NCBI RefSeq assembly: GCF_009769385.1
Contig: NZ_VKAB01000032.1
Span: 1 to 64,000 of the forward strand
Reading direction: 5' to 3'
Length of the DNA: 64,000 nt
Source: Saccharothrix deserti
Lineage (GTDB): Bacteria > Actinomycetota > Actinomycetes > Mycobacteriales > Pseudonocardiaceae
Under the pieces are notes generated by a model, which searched no databases, was not told where the DNA came from, and worked only from the letters and a program-made list of their open reading frames with translations. A program made the position numbers and the translations under genes. Below, piece after piece: positions 31,544 through 38,497 of this stretch. Every line of letters begins with the position of its first letter. Position 1 is the first letter of the stretch.

Positions 31544-33016
31544 TCAGCCACGCCGCAGGACGTCCGCGATGACGGCGATGCCCTCGGCGATGTCCGTCGG
31601 CACGCTCGCGCCGTAACCCAGCACCAGCCCCGGCTTGCCGGGGCGCTGGCCGTGCCACGACAACGGCTGCACCTTCACGCCCCGGGCGAGGGTCGCGGCG
31701 GCGAGTTCGGTGTCCGACACGCCGTCCTCGAAGGTGATCAGCAGGTGCAGGCCGGCGGCGGCGCCGTGCACGACCGCGCCCGGCAGGTGCTGTGCGATCG
31801 CCGCGATCATGGCGTCCCGCCTGCGGCGGTGACGTCTCCGGACGAAACGCAAGTGTCGTTCCAGTTCGCCGGATCCCATCATCGCCGCCAGCACCAGCTG
31901 CGGCAGCACGGCGTTGCCCAGGTCGGCGTACCGCTTGGCCTCGACCACCCGTTCCCGGTACGCGGTCGGCACCAGCAGCCAGCCCACCCGCAGCGCCGGC
32001 GCCAGCACCTTCGACACGCTGCCCGCATAGCAGACGCGTTCGGCGAGCATCGACCGCAGCGCGGGCACGGGTGGCCGGTCGTAGCGGTGCTCGGCGTCGT
32101 AGTCGTCCTCGATGACCAGGCCGCCGGCGTCAGCCCACCGCATCAGCTCGCGCCGCCGTTCGCCGCCGAGCACCACGCCCGTCGGGAACTGGTGCGCGGG
32201 CGTGAGCAGGACGGCCGGGGCGCCTTGGGCCCGCAACTCGTCCACCCGGATGCCCTCGGCGTCCACCGGGATCGGCGGCGTGGCCACGTCCCAGTTGTGC
32301 AGGTGCTGGCGGGCGCCGAGCGAACTCGGGTCCTCCACCGCGACCTCGGTGACCCCCTCCCGGTGCAACACCTGGGCCAGCAGCCCGAGCGCCTGGGCGA
32401 CACCCGCGACGATCACGACCTCGTCCACGTCGACCCGGACGCCCCGGTTGCGCGCCAGCCAGTGCGCGACGGCCTGCCGCAGCGCGGGCGCACCTCGTGG
32501 GTCGCCGTAGCCGAAGTCCGATGCCGACAACGTGCCGAGCACCGCGCGTTCGGCGCGCAGCCAGGCGGCACGCGGGAACGCGGTCAGGTCCGGCACACCG
32601 GGTGACAGGTCGATCCGCGCCGGGGTGGCCCGCAGCGCGTCGAAGACGTCGGCGCCCGGCGGCCGGGTGAACACCGGGTCCGGGCGGGGTGGGCGTGGCG
32701 ACGCGGGGGCGCTGGTGACCGGCGCGGCGACGACCACCGTGCCCGCACGTCCACGTCCGGTGACGTGACCGTCCTCGGCCAGGCGCTGGTAGGCCTCCGT
32801 GACCACGCCACGGGACACGCGCAGCTCGCCCGCCAGGACCCTGGTCGCGGGCAGTCGGCTGCCGATCGGCAGCCGTCCGTCCGCGATCGCCAGCCGGAGC
32901 CGTCCGGCCAGCCACTCGGCGCGCCCGCCAACGGGAGCGTCGCCGATGTCGAGTTGGAGGAAGTCCGAGCCCGAAGTTATGGACCGGTCGAACGGGCCTC
33001 CATTGGACCTGTTCAC
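31544..33016 (-). CDS. MocR/GabR-type GntR regulator with an aminotransferase domain
   Basis: A 490-residue fusion. The N-terminal GntR winged helix (about residues 35-95) holds IGSRLPATRVLAGELRVSRG and TEAYQRLAEDGHV. A class I aminotransferase-fold domain (about 125-485) follows. The PLP Lys is in GSVSKVLAPALRVGW; other landmarks are IEDDYDAEHRYDR and TPAHQFPTGVVLG. Members sense PLP or amino-acid adducts and control PLP or transport genes. GTG start at 33016. It is divergent from a LysE-type exporter, its probable target; GGACC repeats lie across the start region. Confidence 0.9.
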   Translation of the reverse strand: MNRSNGGPFDRSITSGSDFLQLDIGDAPVGGRAEWLAGRLRLAIADGRLPIGSRLPATRVLAGELRVSRGVVTEAYQRLAEDGHVTGRGRAGTVVVAAPVTSAPASPRPPRPDPVFTRPPGADVFDALRATPARIDLSPGVPDLTAFPRAAWLRAERAVLGTLSASDFGYGDPRGAPALRQAVAHWLARNRGVRVDVDEVVIVAGVAQALGLLAQVLHREGVTEVAVEDPSSLGARQHLHNWDVATPPIPVDAEGIRVDELRAQGAPAVLLTPAHQFPTGVVLGGERRRELMRWADAGGLVIEDDYDAEHRYDRPPVPALRSMLAERVCYAGSVSKVLAPALRVGWLLVPTAYRERVVEAKRYADLGNAVLPQLVLAAMMGSGELERHLRFVRRRHRRRRDAMIAAIAQHLPGAVVHGAAAGLHLLITFEDGVSDTELAAATLARGVKVQPLSWHGQRPGKPGLVLGYGASVPTDIAEGIAVIADVLRRG

Positions 33017-33022
33017 AGGACC
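32979..33022. promoter_or_regulatory. Repeated GGACC elements, possible MocR operator
   Basis: TGGACC or AGGACC occurs three times (about 32980, 33005 and 33018) around the MocR start, in the same orientation and spaced 13-25 bp. MocR proteins are known to bind direct repeats, often containing GGACC-like cores. The assignment is tentative. Confidence 0.35.
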
Positions 33023-33065
33023 AGTCTGTCATCAGGGTGAACGTCATGAACCGCTCCACGACGGG

Positions 33066-33680
33066 ATGCACCCCGTGAGTGTCGAATTCCTGCTGACATC
33101 GCTCGTCATCGTCGCCACACCCGGGACCGGCGTGCTCTACACGACCGCGGCCGGACTTTCCGGTGGTGTCCGCGCCAGCCTCGTGGCGGCGGTGGGCTGC
33201 ACGCTCGGGATCATCCCGCACATGCTGGCGGCGTTGACCGGGCTGGCCGCGCTGCTGAACGCGAGCACGCCCGCGTTCCAGGTGCTCAAGTACCTGGGTG
33301 TCGCTTACTTGTTCTACCTGGCGTGGAGCACGATCCGGGACAAGTCCGCGCTCACCGTGGAACCCGGTGCGCCGCACCGCTCCGCGACGAAGGTCGTGGC
33401 GTCCGGGGTCATGGTGAACCTCCTGAACCCCAAGCTCACGATCTTCTTCTTCGCGTTCCTGCCGCAGTTCGTCCGCCCCGACTCCGCGGACACCGTCCTG
33501 ACCATGATCAACCTGAGCGCCATCTTCATGGCACTCACGTTCGTGGTCTTCGTCGGCTACGGCTGGTTCGCCGCCGCCGTCCGCGACCACGTGGTCAACC
33601 GCCCCCGCGTGCAGACGTGGATCCGCCGGTGCTTCGCCGGAGCCTTCGCGGCCCTCGGCACCATGCTCGCCCTGACCTGA
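33066..33680 (+). CDS. LysE/RhtB-family amino acid exporter
   Basis: A 204-residue membrane exporter with five to six hydrophobic helices. The family N-terminal pattern is LLTSLVIVATPGTGVLYT, then GGVRASLVAAVGCTLG, and VNLLNPKLTIFFFAFLPQFV contains the conserved NPK. It would expel an amino acid or homoserine-like compound. The ATG at 33066 is followed by an alternative GTG at 33075. Divergent from the MocR regulator. Confidence 0.9.
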   Translation: MHPVSVEFLLTSLVIVATPGTGVLYTTAAGLSGGVRASLVAAVGCTLGIIPHMLAALTGLAALLNASTPAFQVLKYLGVAYLFYLAWSTIRDKSALTVEPGAPHRSATKVVASGVMVNLLNPKLTIFFFAFLPQFVRPDSADTVLTMINLSAIFMALTFVVFVGYGWFAAAVRDHVVNRPRVQTWIRRCFAGAFAALGTMLALT

Positions 33681-33760
33681 ACGCAGGACACTCGCATCCC
33701 GAACGTAGGACACACGCGAGAGTCCTACGTTCGGAGCGCGTGAATTCAACGCTCAGAACG
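33679..33760. repeat. Palindromic repeat copy R1 (also convergent terminator)
   Basis: It begins at the LysE stop codon. GAACGCAGGACACTCGC and GAACGTAGGACACACGC form a tandem pair. The second copy pairs with GTCCTACGTTC (33722-33732) in an 11-bp hairpin with a 10-nt loop, followed by GAATTCAACGCTCAG (33742-33756). The first part recurs at 46028-46065 and GAATTCAACGCTCAG at 52124-52138, defining a dispersed family. It sits between convergent genes and may terminate both. Confidence 0.7.
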
Positions 33761-34696
33761 TCAGGGGCGTGAGTCGGCTACGGCGGTGGTGACCGACGTG
33801 AACGACCAGACCGTGCCCGCCGGCAGGCCTTCCCATTCGGCGGTGGCGATCAGGCGTTCGCCGATGAACTGGCCGGTGTCCGGGTCGATCACGATCTCCT
33901 GGCCGTTCCGGTCCTCCGTCGCGCTGAACGCGACGCCGACGCGGCCGTCCAGGTTGACCGCACGCTCGGTGATGCGGATGCCCGGCACACCGGCCAACGC
34001 CTCGTAGAACGCGGCACGCAGGTCATGCGGCACCCAGCCGGTCGAGAGCACGTCGCGCGCCAGCGTCACCGGGCCGAGCGAGGGGTGGGCCAGGAGCTGA
34101 CGGCGCAGCTCGTCGGGATCCCGGGGCAGCGCGGCGACGAAGTCCGGCGTCGGATTCAGCCACGTGCCCGGCGCGCACGGCGCGGTCCTGCCGAATTCCG
34201 GCACGAACTCGCCGCAGGCGGCCGCGCGCTCGGTCACCCGGAGCTCGTCGATCACCACCCCGGCGGCCCGCGCGTCGGCCTCGTTGCCCTCCACCCACTG
34301 CCGCTTGCCGGTGACCGTGTAGCGCTGGAACCACTCGCCACGCCAGTCCTGCGGCCGCCACACCTCCACCACCCCCTCGTACAGGTAGCTGAAGTTCTCG
34401 CCACCGCGGTGGTCGATGGCCATCGACCAGTCCCGCGTGTGGGTGTACAGGTACTGACCGGGCCGCAGCTCCGGATCGGCCGTCACCACCGACGCGGCCC
34501 TGGTCAACGTCTCCGCCGCGCTCGCGGTGGACGGCGTGGACAGCACGGCCACCGCACCGCCCGCCGCCAGCACCGCCAGCCCGGCGGCCAACGCCAGCCA
34601 CCGACCCGGCCCCCGACGTGCCGGACGGCCCGCCAGCACCCGCACCCAACACCGTTCGGGATGCGCGCAGTGCCAGGCAGCGGGTCCACGACCCAC
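33761..34696 (-). CDS. CU044_5270-like membrane-anchored protein
   Basis: A 311-residue protein with one TM helix (WLALAAGLAVLAAGGAVAVL, about residues 30-50) and a large extracytoplasmic part (YLYTHTRDWSM, EVWRPQDWRGEWF, VTLARDVLSTG, ERAVNLDGRVGVAFS). Proteins like this are usually encoded just after an ECF sigma gene and may modulate it, but no sigma gene is adjacent here. The Cys-rich first 25 residues look unlike the normal cytoplasmic N-terminal region, so the 5' end may be truncated. The GTG at 34696 is supported by AGGAG four bases before it. Confidence 0.65.
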   Translation of the reverse strand: MGRGPAAWHCAHPERCWVRVLAGRPARRGPGRWLALAAGLAVLAAGGAVAVLSTPSTASAAETLTRAASVVTADPELRPGQYLYTHTRDWSMAIDHRGGENFSYLYEGVVEVWRPQDWRGEWFQRYTVTGKRQWVEGNEADARAAGVVIDELRVTERAAACGEFVPEFGRTAPCAPGTWLNPTPDFVAALPRDPDELRRQLLAHPSLGPVTLARDVLSTGWVPHDLRAAFYEALAGVPGIRITERAVNLDGRVGVAFSATEDRNGQEIVIDPDTGQFIGERLIATAEWEGLPAGTVWSFTSVTTAVADSRP

Positions 34697-34725
34697 GCAC
34701 TCCTGAACACTGATCAGGAACGGTC

Positions 34726-34731
34726 TAGGCT
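34726..34731 (+). promoter_or_regulatory. -10 box giving a leaderless yciO mRNA
   Basis: TAGGCT ends 7 nt before the ATG at 34739. It lies 30 bp from the divergent CU044_5270-like start. Confidence 0.5.
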
Positions 34732-34738
34732 GCCCGGA

Positions 34739-35359
34739 ATGGCGAGGTACTTCGACGTGCACCCGGTGAACCCACAGCGCAGGTCCATCGACCAGGCGGT
34801 GGAGCTGATCAAGTCGGACGGGCTGATCGCCTACCCCACGGACTCCTGCTACGCGCTCGGTTGCCAGCTGGGCAACAAGACGGGACTGGACCGCATCCGG
34901 CAGATCCGGCACCTGGACGACCGGCACCACTTCACGCTCATGTGCCGCGACTTCTCCCAGTTGGGGCAGTTCGTGCACGTGGACAACGCGGTGTTCCGGG
35001 CGATCAAGGCGGCGACGCCGGGCAGCTACACGTTCATCCTCCCGGCGACCACCGAGGTCCCGCGCCGGTTGATGCACGCGAAGAAGAAGACGGTCGGCGC
35101 GCGCATCCCGGACCACCCGGTGGCGCAGGCGCTGTTGGCGGAGCTGGGCGAGCCGCTGCTGTCCAGCACGCTGCTGCTGCCCGACCAGCAGGAACCGCTG
35201 GTGCACGGCTGGGACATCAAGGAGCGGCTGGACCACGTGGTCGACGCGGTCCTGGACGCGGGCGACTGCGGCACCGAGCCGACCACCGTCGTCGACTTCT
35301 CGCAGGGTGAGCCGCAGGTCGTCCGGCACGGCGCAGGCGATCCGTCCCGGTTCGAGTAG
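34739..35359 (+). CDS. yciO: YciO-type Sua5/YrdC family protein
   Basis: A 206-residue protein of the YrdC fold. It resembles E. coli YciO more than TsaC: the start ARYFDVHPVNPQRRSIDQAV, YPTDSCYALGCQLGN, HHFTLMCRDFSQL, TPGSYTFILPATTEVPRRL and the ending PTTVVDFSQGEP are all YciO-like. Whether YciO makes threonylcarbamoyl-AMP at a useful rate is disputed, so a tRNA t6A role is uncertain. The KKKTVGARIP segment contributes nucleotide-binding residues. Probably leaderless. Confidence 0.9.
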   Translation: MARYFDVHPVNPQRRSIDQAVELIKSDGLIAYPTDSCYALGCQLGNKTGLDRIRQIRHLDDRHHFTLMCRDFSQLGQFVHVDNAVFRAIKAATPGSYTFILPATTEVPRRLMHAKKKTVGARIPDHPVAQALLAELGEPLLSSTLLLPDQQEPLVHGWDIKERLDHVVDAVLDAGDCGTEPTTVVDFSQGEPQVVRHGAGDPSRFE

Positions 35360-35435
35360 ACCGAGCAGACCGAGAAAATCGGGTAAATCGAGTAAAACAC
35401 CTAGTGGATCGAGACTTTTGCGCCGGGCGAGGGTA

Positions 35436-35449
35436 TGGGAGCGTTCCCA
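35436..35449. promoter_or_regulatory. CebR/CelR-like operator before the Cip1-like gene
   Basis: TGGGAGCGTTCCCA differs at one position from TGGGAGCGCTCCCA, the known site of the cellulose-utilisation repressors CebR (Streptomyces) and CelR (Thermobifida). It lies 48 bp before the GTG start of a Cip1-like secreted protein, a good position for repression. No cebR gene is in the window. Confidence 0.65.
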
Positions 35450-35496
35450 GAGTAGGTAGCTTCCCGCTACTCCCTCAGCGCAGAAGGAGTTCACCC

Positions 35497-36270
35497 GTGC
35501 GGAAACGGTTGTCCTCGGCGGTACTCGCCGTTCTGCTGTCGGTCGTCGCCCTCCCGGTGGCGGCGGCCTCCGGCCCGGCCGACCAACGGCTGCTGAAGAC
35601 CTGCACGCCCGGCCTGCTGTTCTGCGAGGACTTCCAGAACGTGCCCACCGGCGCGGGCACCAGCCTGAAGTGGGGCGTCGACACCAAGAACGGCTCGCTG
35701 GAGGTCGAACGCGACCGGCGCGGGCAGAAGGTGCTGCACGTGCGGGCCGAGGGCAACGGCCGGGCGTTCCTCAAGGTGGACGACTTCGCCGCACCGGGCA
35801 ACAGCTTCTACGGCCGGGTCCGGGTGAAGGTCGAGGCGTTCCCGACCGAGCCGGACTGGGCGCACTACACGCTGATCGAGGCCACCGGCGCCGGCCCGGA
35901 GATCGTGCGCCCGCTGGGCGGCCAGTACGTGCCCACGCTGGACAAGGCGCTGTGGGGTGTCGGCGCGGACGGCGGCCCGACCGGCGACTGGACGAACTGG
36001 CGCGAGTCGGCGCCGTCGAAGGCGGGCGTGTGGCAGTGCGTCGAGTGGCGGATGGACGCCTCCGACAACCGGATCACGCTGTGGTTCGACGGCGTGCCCA
36101 ACCCGGACCTGACCGTCTCCACCCGTGAGCACGGCGGCAACCAGGTCGACTTCCTGTTCCCGAAGTTCGACACGGTCAAGCTCGGCTGGCAGCTCTACCA
36201 GCCGAACGAGGGCAGCTACGACATCTGGCTGGACGACATCGCGTTGGGCGCCGACCGCATCGGCTGCTAG
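35497..36270 (+). CDS. Cip1-like secreted polysaccharide-active protein
   Basis: A 257-residue exported protein with signal peptide about 1-25 (VRKRL start, hydrophobic core, VAAASG). The mature part is a beta-jelly-roll resembling fungal Cip1, a protein co-induced with cellulases. Shared landmarks are FCEDFQNVPTG near the start, WQCVEWRMDASDNRITLWFD, and the ending VKLGWQLYQ, then YDIWLDDIALGADRIGC. Cip1 has a lyase-like fold, with glucuronan lyase activity reported for it. Two cysteine pairs are likely. The GTG at 35497 follows AAGGAG. A CebR-like box upstream links it to cellulose or cello-oligosaccharide sensing. Confidence 0.75.
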   Translation: MRKRLSSAVLAVLLSVVALPVAAASGPADQRLLKTCTPGLLFCEDFQNVPTGAGTSLKWGVDTKNGSLEVERDRRGQKVLHVRAEGNGRAFLKVDDFAAPGNSFYGRVRVKVEAFPTEPDWAHYTLIEATGAGPEIVRPLGGQYVPTLDKALWGVGADGGPTGDWTNWRESAPSKAGVWQCVEWRMDASDNRITLWFDGVPNPDLTVSTREHGGNQVDFLFPKFDTVKLGWQLYQPNEGSYDIWLDDIALGADRIGC

Positions 36271-36421
36271 GCAACAGCAACGGCGACACCGCGGAGAACG
36301 CCGGGAAAACCAGGCGCGGGTCGGCGGCGGCGCTGCTAGCGTCGCCGCCATGCCCCCGTCGTTCCAGGTCATGGCACCCCGCCACGCGGGGCTGCCGATG
36401 CTGGACGGGTGACGAACGTCC

Positions 36422-36445
36422 GAGGCCCCTCACCCACGGGGCCTC
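36422..36445 (+). promoter_or_regulatory. Leader hairpin before metG
   Basis: GAGGCCCC and GGGGCCTC (36422-36429/36438-36445) form an 8-bp stem with an 8-nt loop, 36 bp before the MetRS start. It may be a small attenuator or the terminator of the Cip1-like gene 150 bp upstream. No T-box specifier or antiterminator could be identified. Confidence 0.4.
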
Positions 36446-36480
36446 AGACCGGCTGGGAGCCCCCGCACCTGGAGGTTCCG

Positions 36481-37983
36481 ATGTCGCGGTTCTACGTGAC
36501 CACCGCCATCCCGTACGTCAACGCGCGCCCGCACCTGGGTTTCGCGCTGGAGATCGTGCAGGCCGACGTGCTGGCCCGGCACCACCGGCTGCGCGGTGAC
36601 CGGGTGCGGTTCCTGACCGGCACCGACGACAACTCGCTGAAGAACGTGCTGGCCGCCGAGGCGGAAGGGCTGTCGACCGAGGAGCTGGTCGACCGCAACG
36701 CGGCGGCGTTCGCGGCGTTGCGCGACCCGCTGGCGTTGTCGTTCTCCGATTTCATCCGCACCAGTCGCGACAACAGACACCGGACCGGCGTCGAACGGCT
36801 CTGGCGGGCCTGCGCGGACGCCGGCGACCTCTACCGCACGCACTACGAGGGCCTGTACTGCGTGGGCTGCGAGCAGTTCTACACGCCCGCCGAACTGGTG
36901 GACGGCAAATGTCCCGAGCACGACGTCGAGCCGCAGCTCGTGGCCGAGGAGAACTGGTTCTTCCGCCTCTCCCGTTACGCGGCACAACTCCATGACCTGA
37001 TCAGCAACGGCACGGTCCGGATCGAGCCCGCCGCACGCCGCAACGAAGTCCTCGGTTTCATCGCCTCCGGTTTGCGGGACTTCAGCATCTCCCGGTCACG
37101 CACCCGCGCCCACGGCTGGGGCATCCCCGTTCCGGGCGACCCCGATCAGGTGATCTACGTGTGGTGGGACGCGCTGGGCAACTACATCACCAGCCTCGGC
37201 TACGGCACGGACGGCTCGAACTACCGGCGCTGGTGGGTGCAGAGCGAACGGCGCGTGCACGTGATCGGCAAGGGCGTGGTGCGCTTCCACGCGGTGTACT
37301 GGCTGGCCATGCTGCTGTCCGCCGGCGAGCCGCTGCCGACCGACATCCTCGTCCACGACTACCTCACCACCGACGGCCGCAAGATCAGCAAGTCCGCCGG
37401 TGCCGTGGTCGACCCGATCGCGCTGGCCGACCGGTACGGGTCCGACGCGGTGCGGTGGTGGCTGCTGCGCGAGGTGCCGCGCGTGGGCGACGCCGATTTC
37501 ACCGTCGCCCGGCTCGTCGCCCGCGCGAACGACGACCTGGCCAACGGCCTGGGCAACCTCGTCAACCGGGTCACCGTCATCGTCCACCGCTACCGCGACG
37601 GGCGACCACCCGTCGGCGCCGGTGTGGACGCGGGCGCGGAGCCGCTGGCCGCGGCGTGCCGGGACGCGCCGGACCTCGTCCACGAAGCCCTCACCGATTT
37701 CGACTTCAGGCGGGCGACGGCGGCGGTGTGGCGGATCGTGGAGGAGGCCAACCGCTACATCGAGCAGGTGCGACCGTGGGAGCTGGCCCGCGCCGAACGC
37801 GGCGGTGACGTCGTGGCGGGCAGGCGGCTCGACGCCGTCATCGCGGCTCTGCTGACGGCGTGCCGCGTCCTGGCCACGCAGCTCACGCCGTTCCTGCCGG
37901 CGTTGGCCGCGCGGATCTCCGGGCAGTGCATCTCGCTCACGGGTCAGCTGCCCCAACCGCAGGTCCTGTTTCCCCGACTGTGA
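36481..37983 (+). CDS. metG: Methionyl-tRNA synthetase
   Basis: A 500-residue class I aminoacyl-tRNA synthetase. The HIGH-type motif is ARPHLGFA. A zinc-knuckle-like insert is CVGCEQFYTPAELVDGKCPE, with Cys-x2-Cys and a later Cys-x2-His. WWDALGNYITSLGY and the KISKS catalytic loop complete the core, and a helical anticodon-binding domain ends it. There is no C-terminal tRNA-binding EMAP-like extension. Many actinobacteria also carry a longer MetRS with a HLGN-type motif, so this may be a second copy. ATG 36481 follows TGGAGG. Confidence 0.9.
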   Translation: MSRFYVTTAIPYVNARPHLGFALEIVQADVLARHHRLRGDRVRFLTGTDDNSLKNVLAAEAEGLSTEELVDRNAAAFAALRDPLALSFSDFIRTSRDNRHRTGVERLWRACADAGDLYRTHYEGLYCVGCEQFYTPAELVDGKCPEHDVEPQLVAEENWFFRLSRYAAQLHDLISNGTVRIEPAARRNEVLGFIASGLRDFSISRSRTRAHGWGIPVPGDPDQVIYVWWDALGNYITSLGYGTDGSNYRRWWVQSERRVHVIGKGVVRFHAVYWLAMLLSAGEPLPTDILVHDYLTTDGRKISKSAGAVVDPIALADRYGSDAVRWWLLREVPRVGDADFTVARLVARANDDLANGLGNLVNRVTVIVHRYRDGRPPVGAGVDAGAEPLAAACRDAPDLVHEALTDFDFRRATAAVWRIVEEANRYIEQVRPWELARAERGGDVVAGRRLDAVIAALLTACRVLATQLTPFLPALAARISGQCISLTGQLPQPQVLFPRL

Positions 37984-38059
37984 CAGGCCGGACCCGGACA
38001 GGCCTCCAAGTGGCGGAAATTGGACTAGACCATGTGGCGGCCCGTCAAGGCCGGGAGGT

Positions 38060-38085
38060 GGTTGACCGACCGTCCGAACGGGTAT
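38060..38085 (+). promoter_or_regulatory. SigB-like promoter of the DUF3072 gene (GGTT-N16-GGGTAT)
   Basis: GGTT (38060-38063) and GGGTAT (38080-38085) are 16 bp apart, the same layout as before the PP2C phosphatase at 10196-10221. The transcript would start near 38092, leaving a 26-nt leader with a GGGAGGAAGAG ribosome site. Confidence 0.55.
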
Positions 38086-38117
38086 CTCGAACGGGCGTTC
38101 GCCGAAGGGAGGAAGAG

Positions 38118-38306
38118 GTGAACAGGAACCCCGAGAAGGACCCACAGGACTGGACGACGGGCGACGAGCCGATGACCGGCCCGCAGGAGTCCTACTTGCA
38201 CACGTTGGCGCAGGAGGCGGGCGAGGAGGTCCCCGAGGGGCTGACCAAGGTCGAGGCCTCGCAGCTCATCGACCGGTTGCAGGAGAAGACCGGTCGCGGG
38301 AGGTGA
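38118..38306 (+). CDS. DUF3072 family protein
   Basis: A 62-residue acidic protein matching the DUF3072 pattern: DWTTGDEPMTGPQESYLHTL, then EAGEEVP and LTKVEASQLIDRLQEKTGR. The core resembles a short helical SAP-like module. Its function is unknown. GTG start at 38118 with a strong ribosome site. The SigB-like promoter suggests a stress role, in keeping with the abundance of such small proteins in stressed actinobacteria (inference). Confidence 0.82.
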   Translation: MNRNPEKDPQDWTTGDEPMTGPQESYLHTLAQEAGEEVPEGLTKVEASQLIDRLQEKTGRGR

Positions 38307-38307
38307 A

Positions 38308-38368
38308 GTCGAGCAGTGAAGTCGGGCGGTGGAGTCGGGCGGTGGAGTCGGGCGGTGGAGTCGGGCGG
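38308..38368 (+). repeat. 13-bp tandem repeat between DUF3072 and the FtsX-type permease
   Basis: GTCGGGCGGTGGA repeats exactly three times (38321-38359), preceded by one degenerate unit (38308-38320) and followed by a partial one (38360-38368). It begins at the DUF3072 stop codon. It may be length-variable between strains. Confidence 0.8.
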
Positions 38369-38497
38369 GTTCGGCGGTTGTCCGGCCCGAACGGCGCGTT
38401 TTCGGACAACGGTCACGTTGTCAGGACGTTGTCCGGAGCGTGAACGGTGTTCATGAAATGCCTCCTGCGTTGACGAACCCGCGGTTACCGTTCGCTG

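Noticed and set aside
36271..36480. T-box riboswitch before metG
   Set aside because: No specifier loop or antiterminator T-box sequence was found; only a short hairpin.
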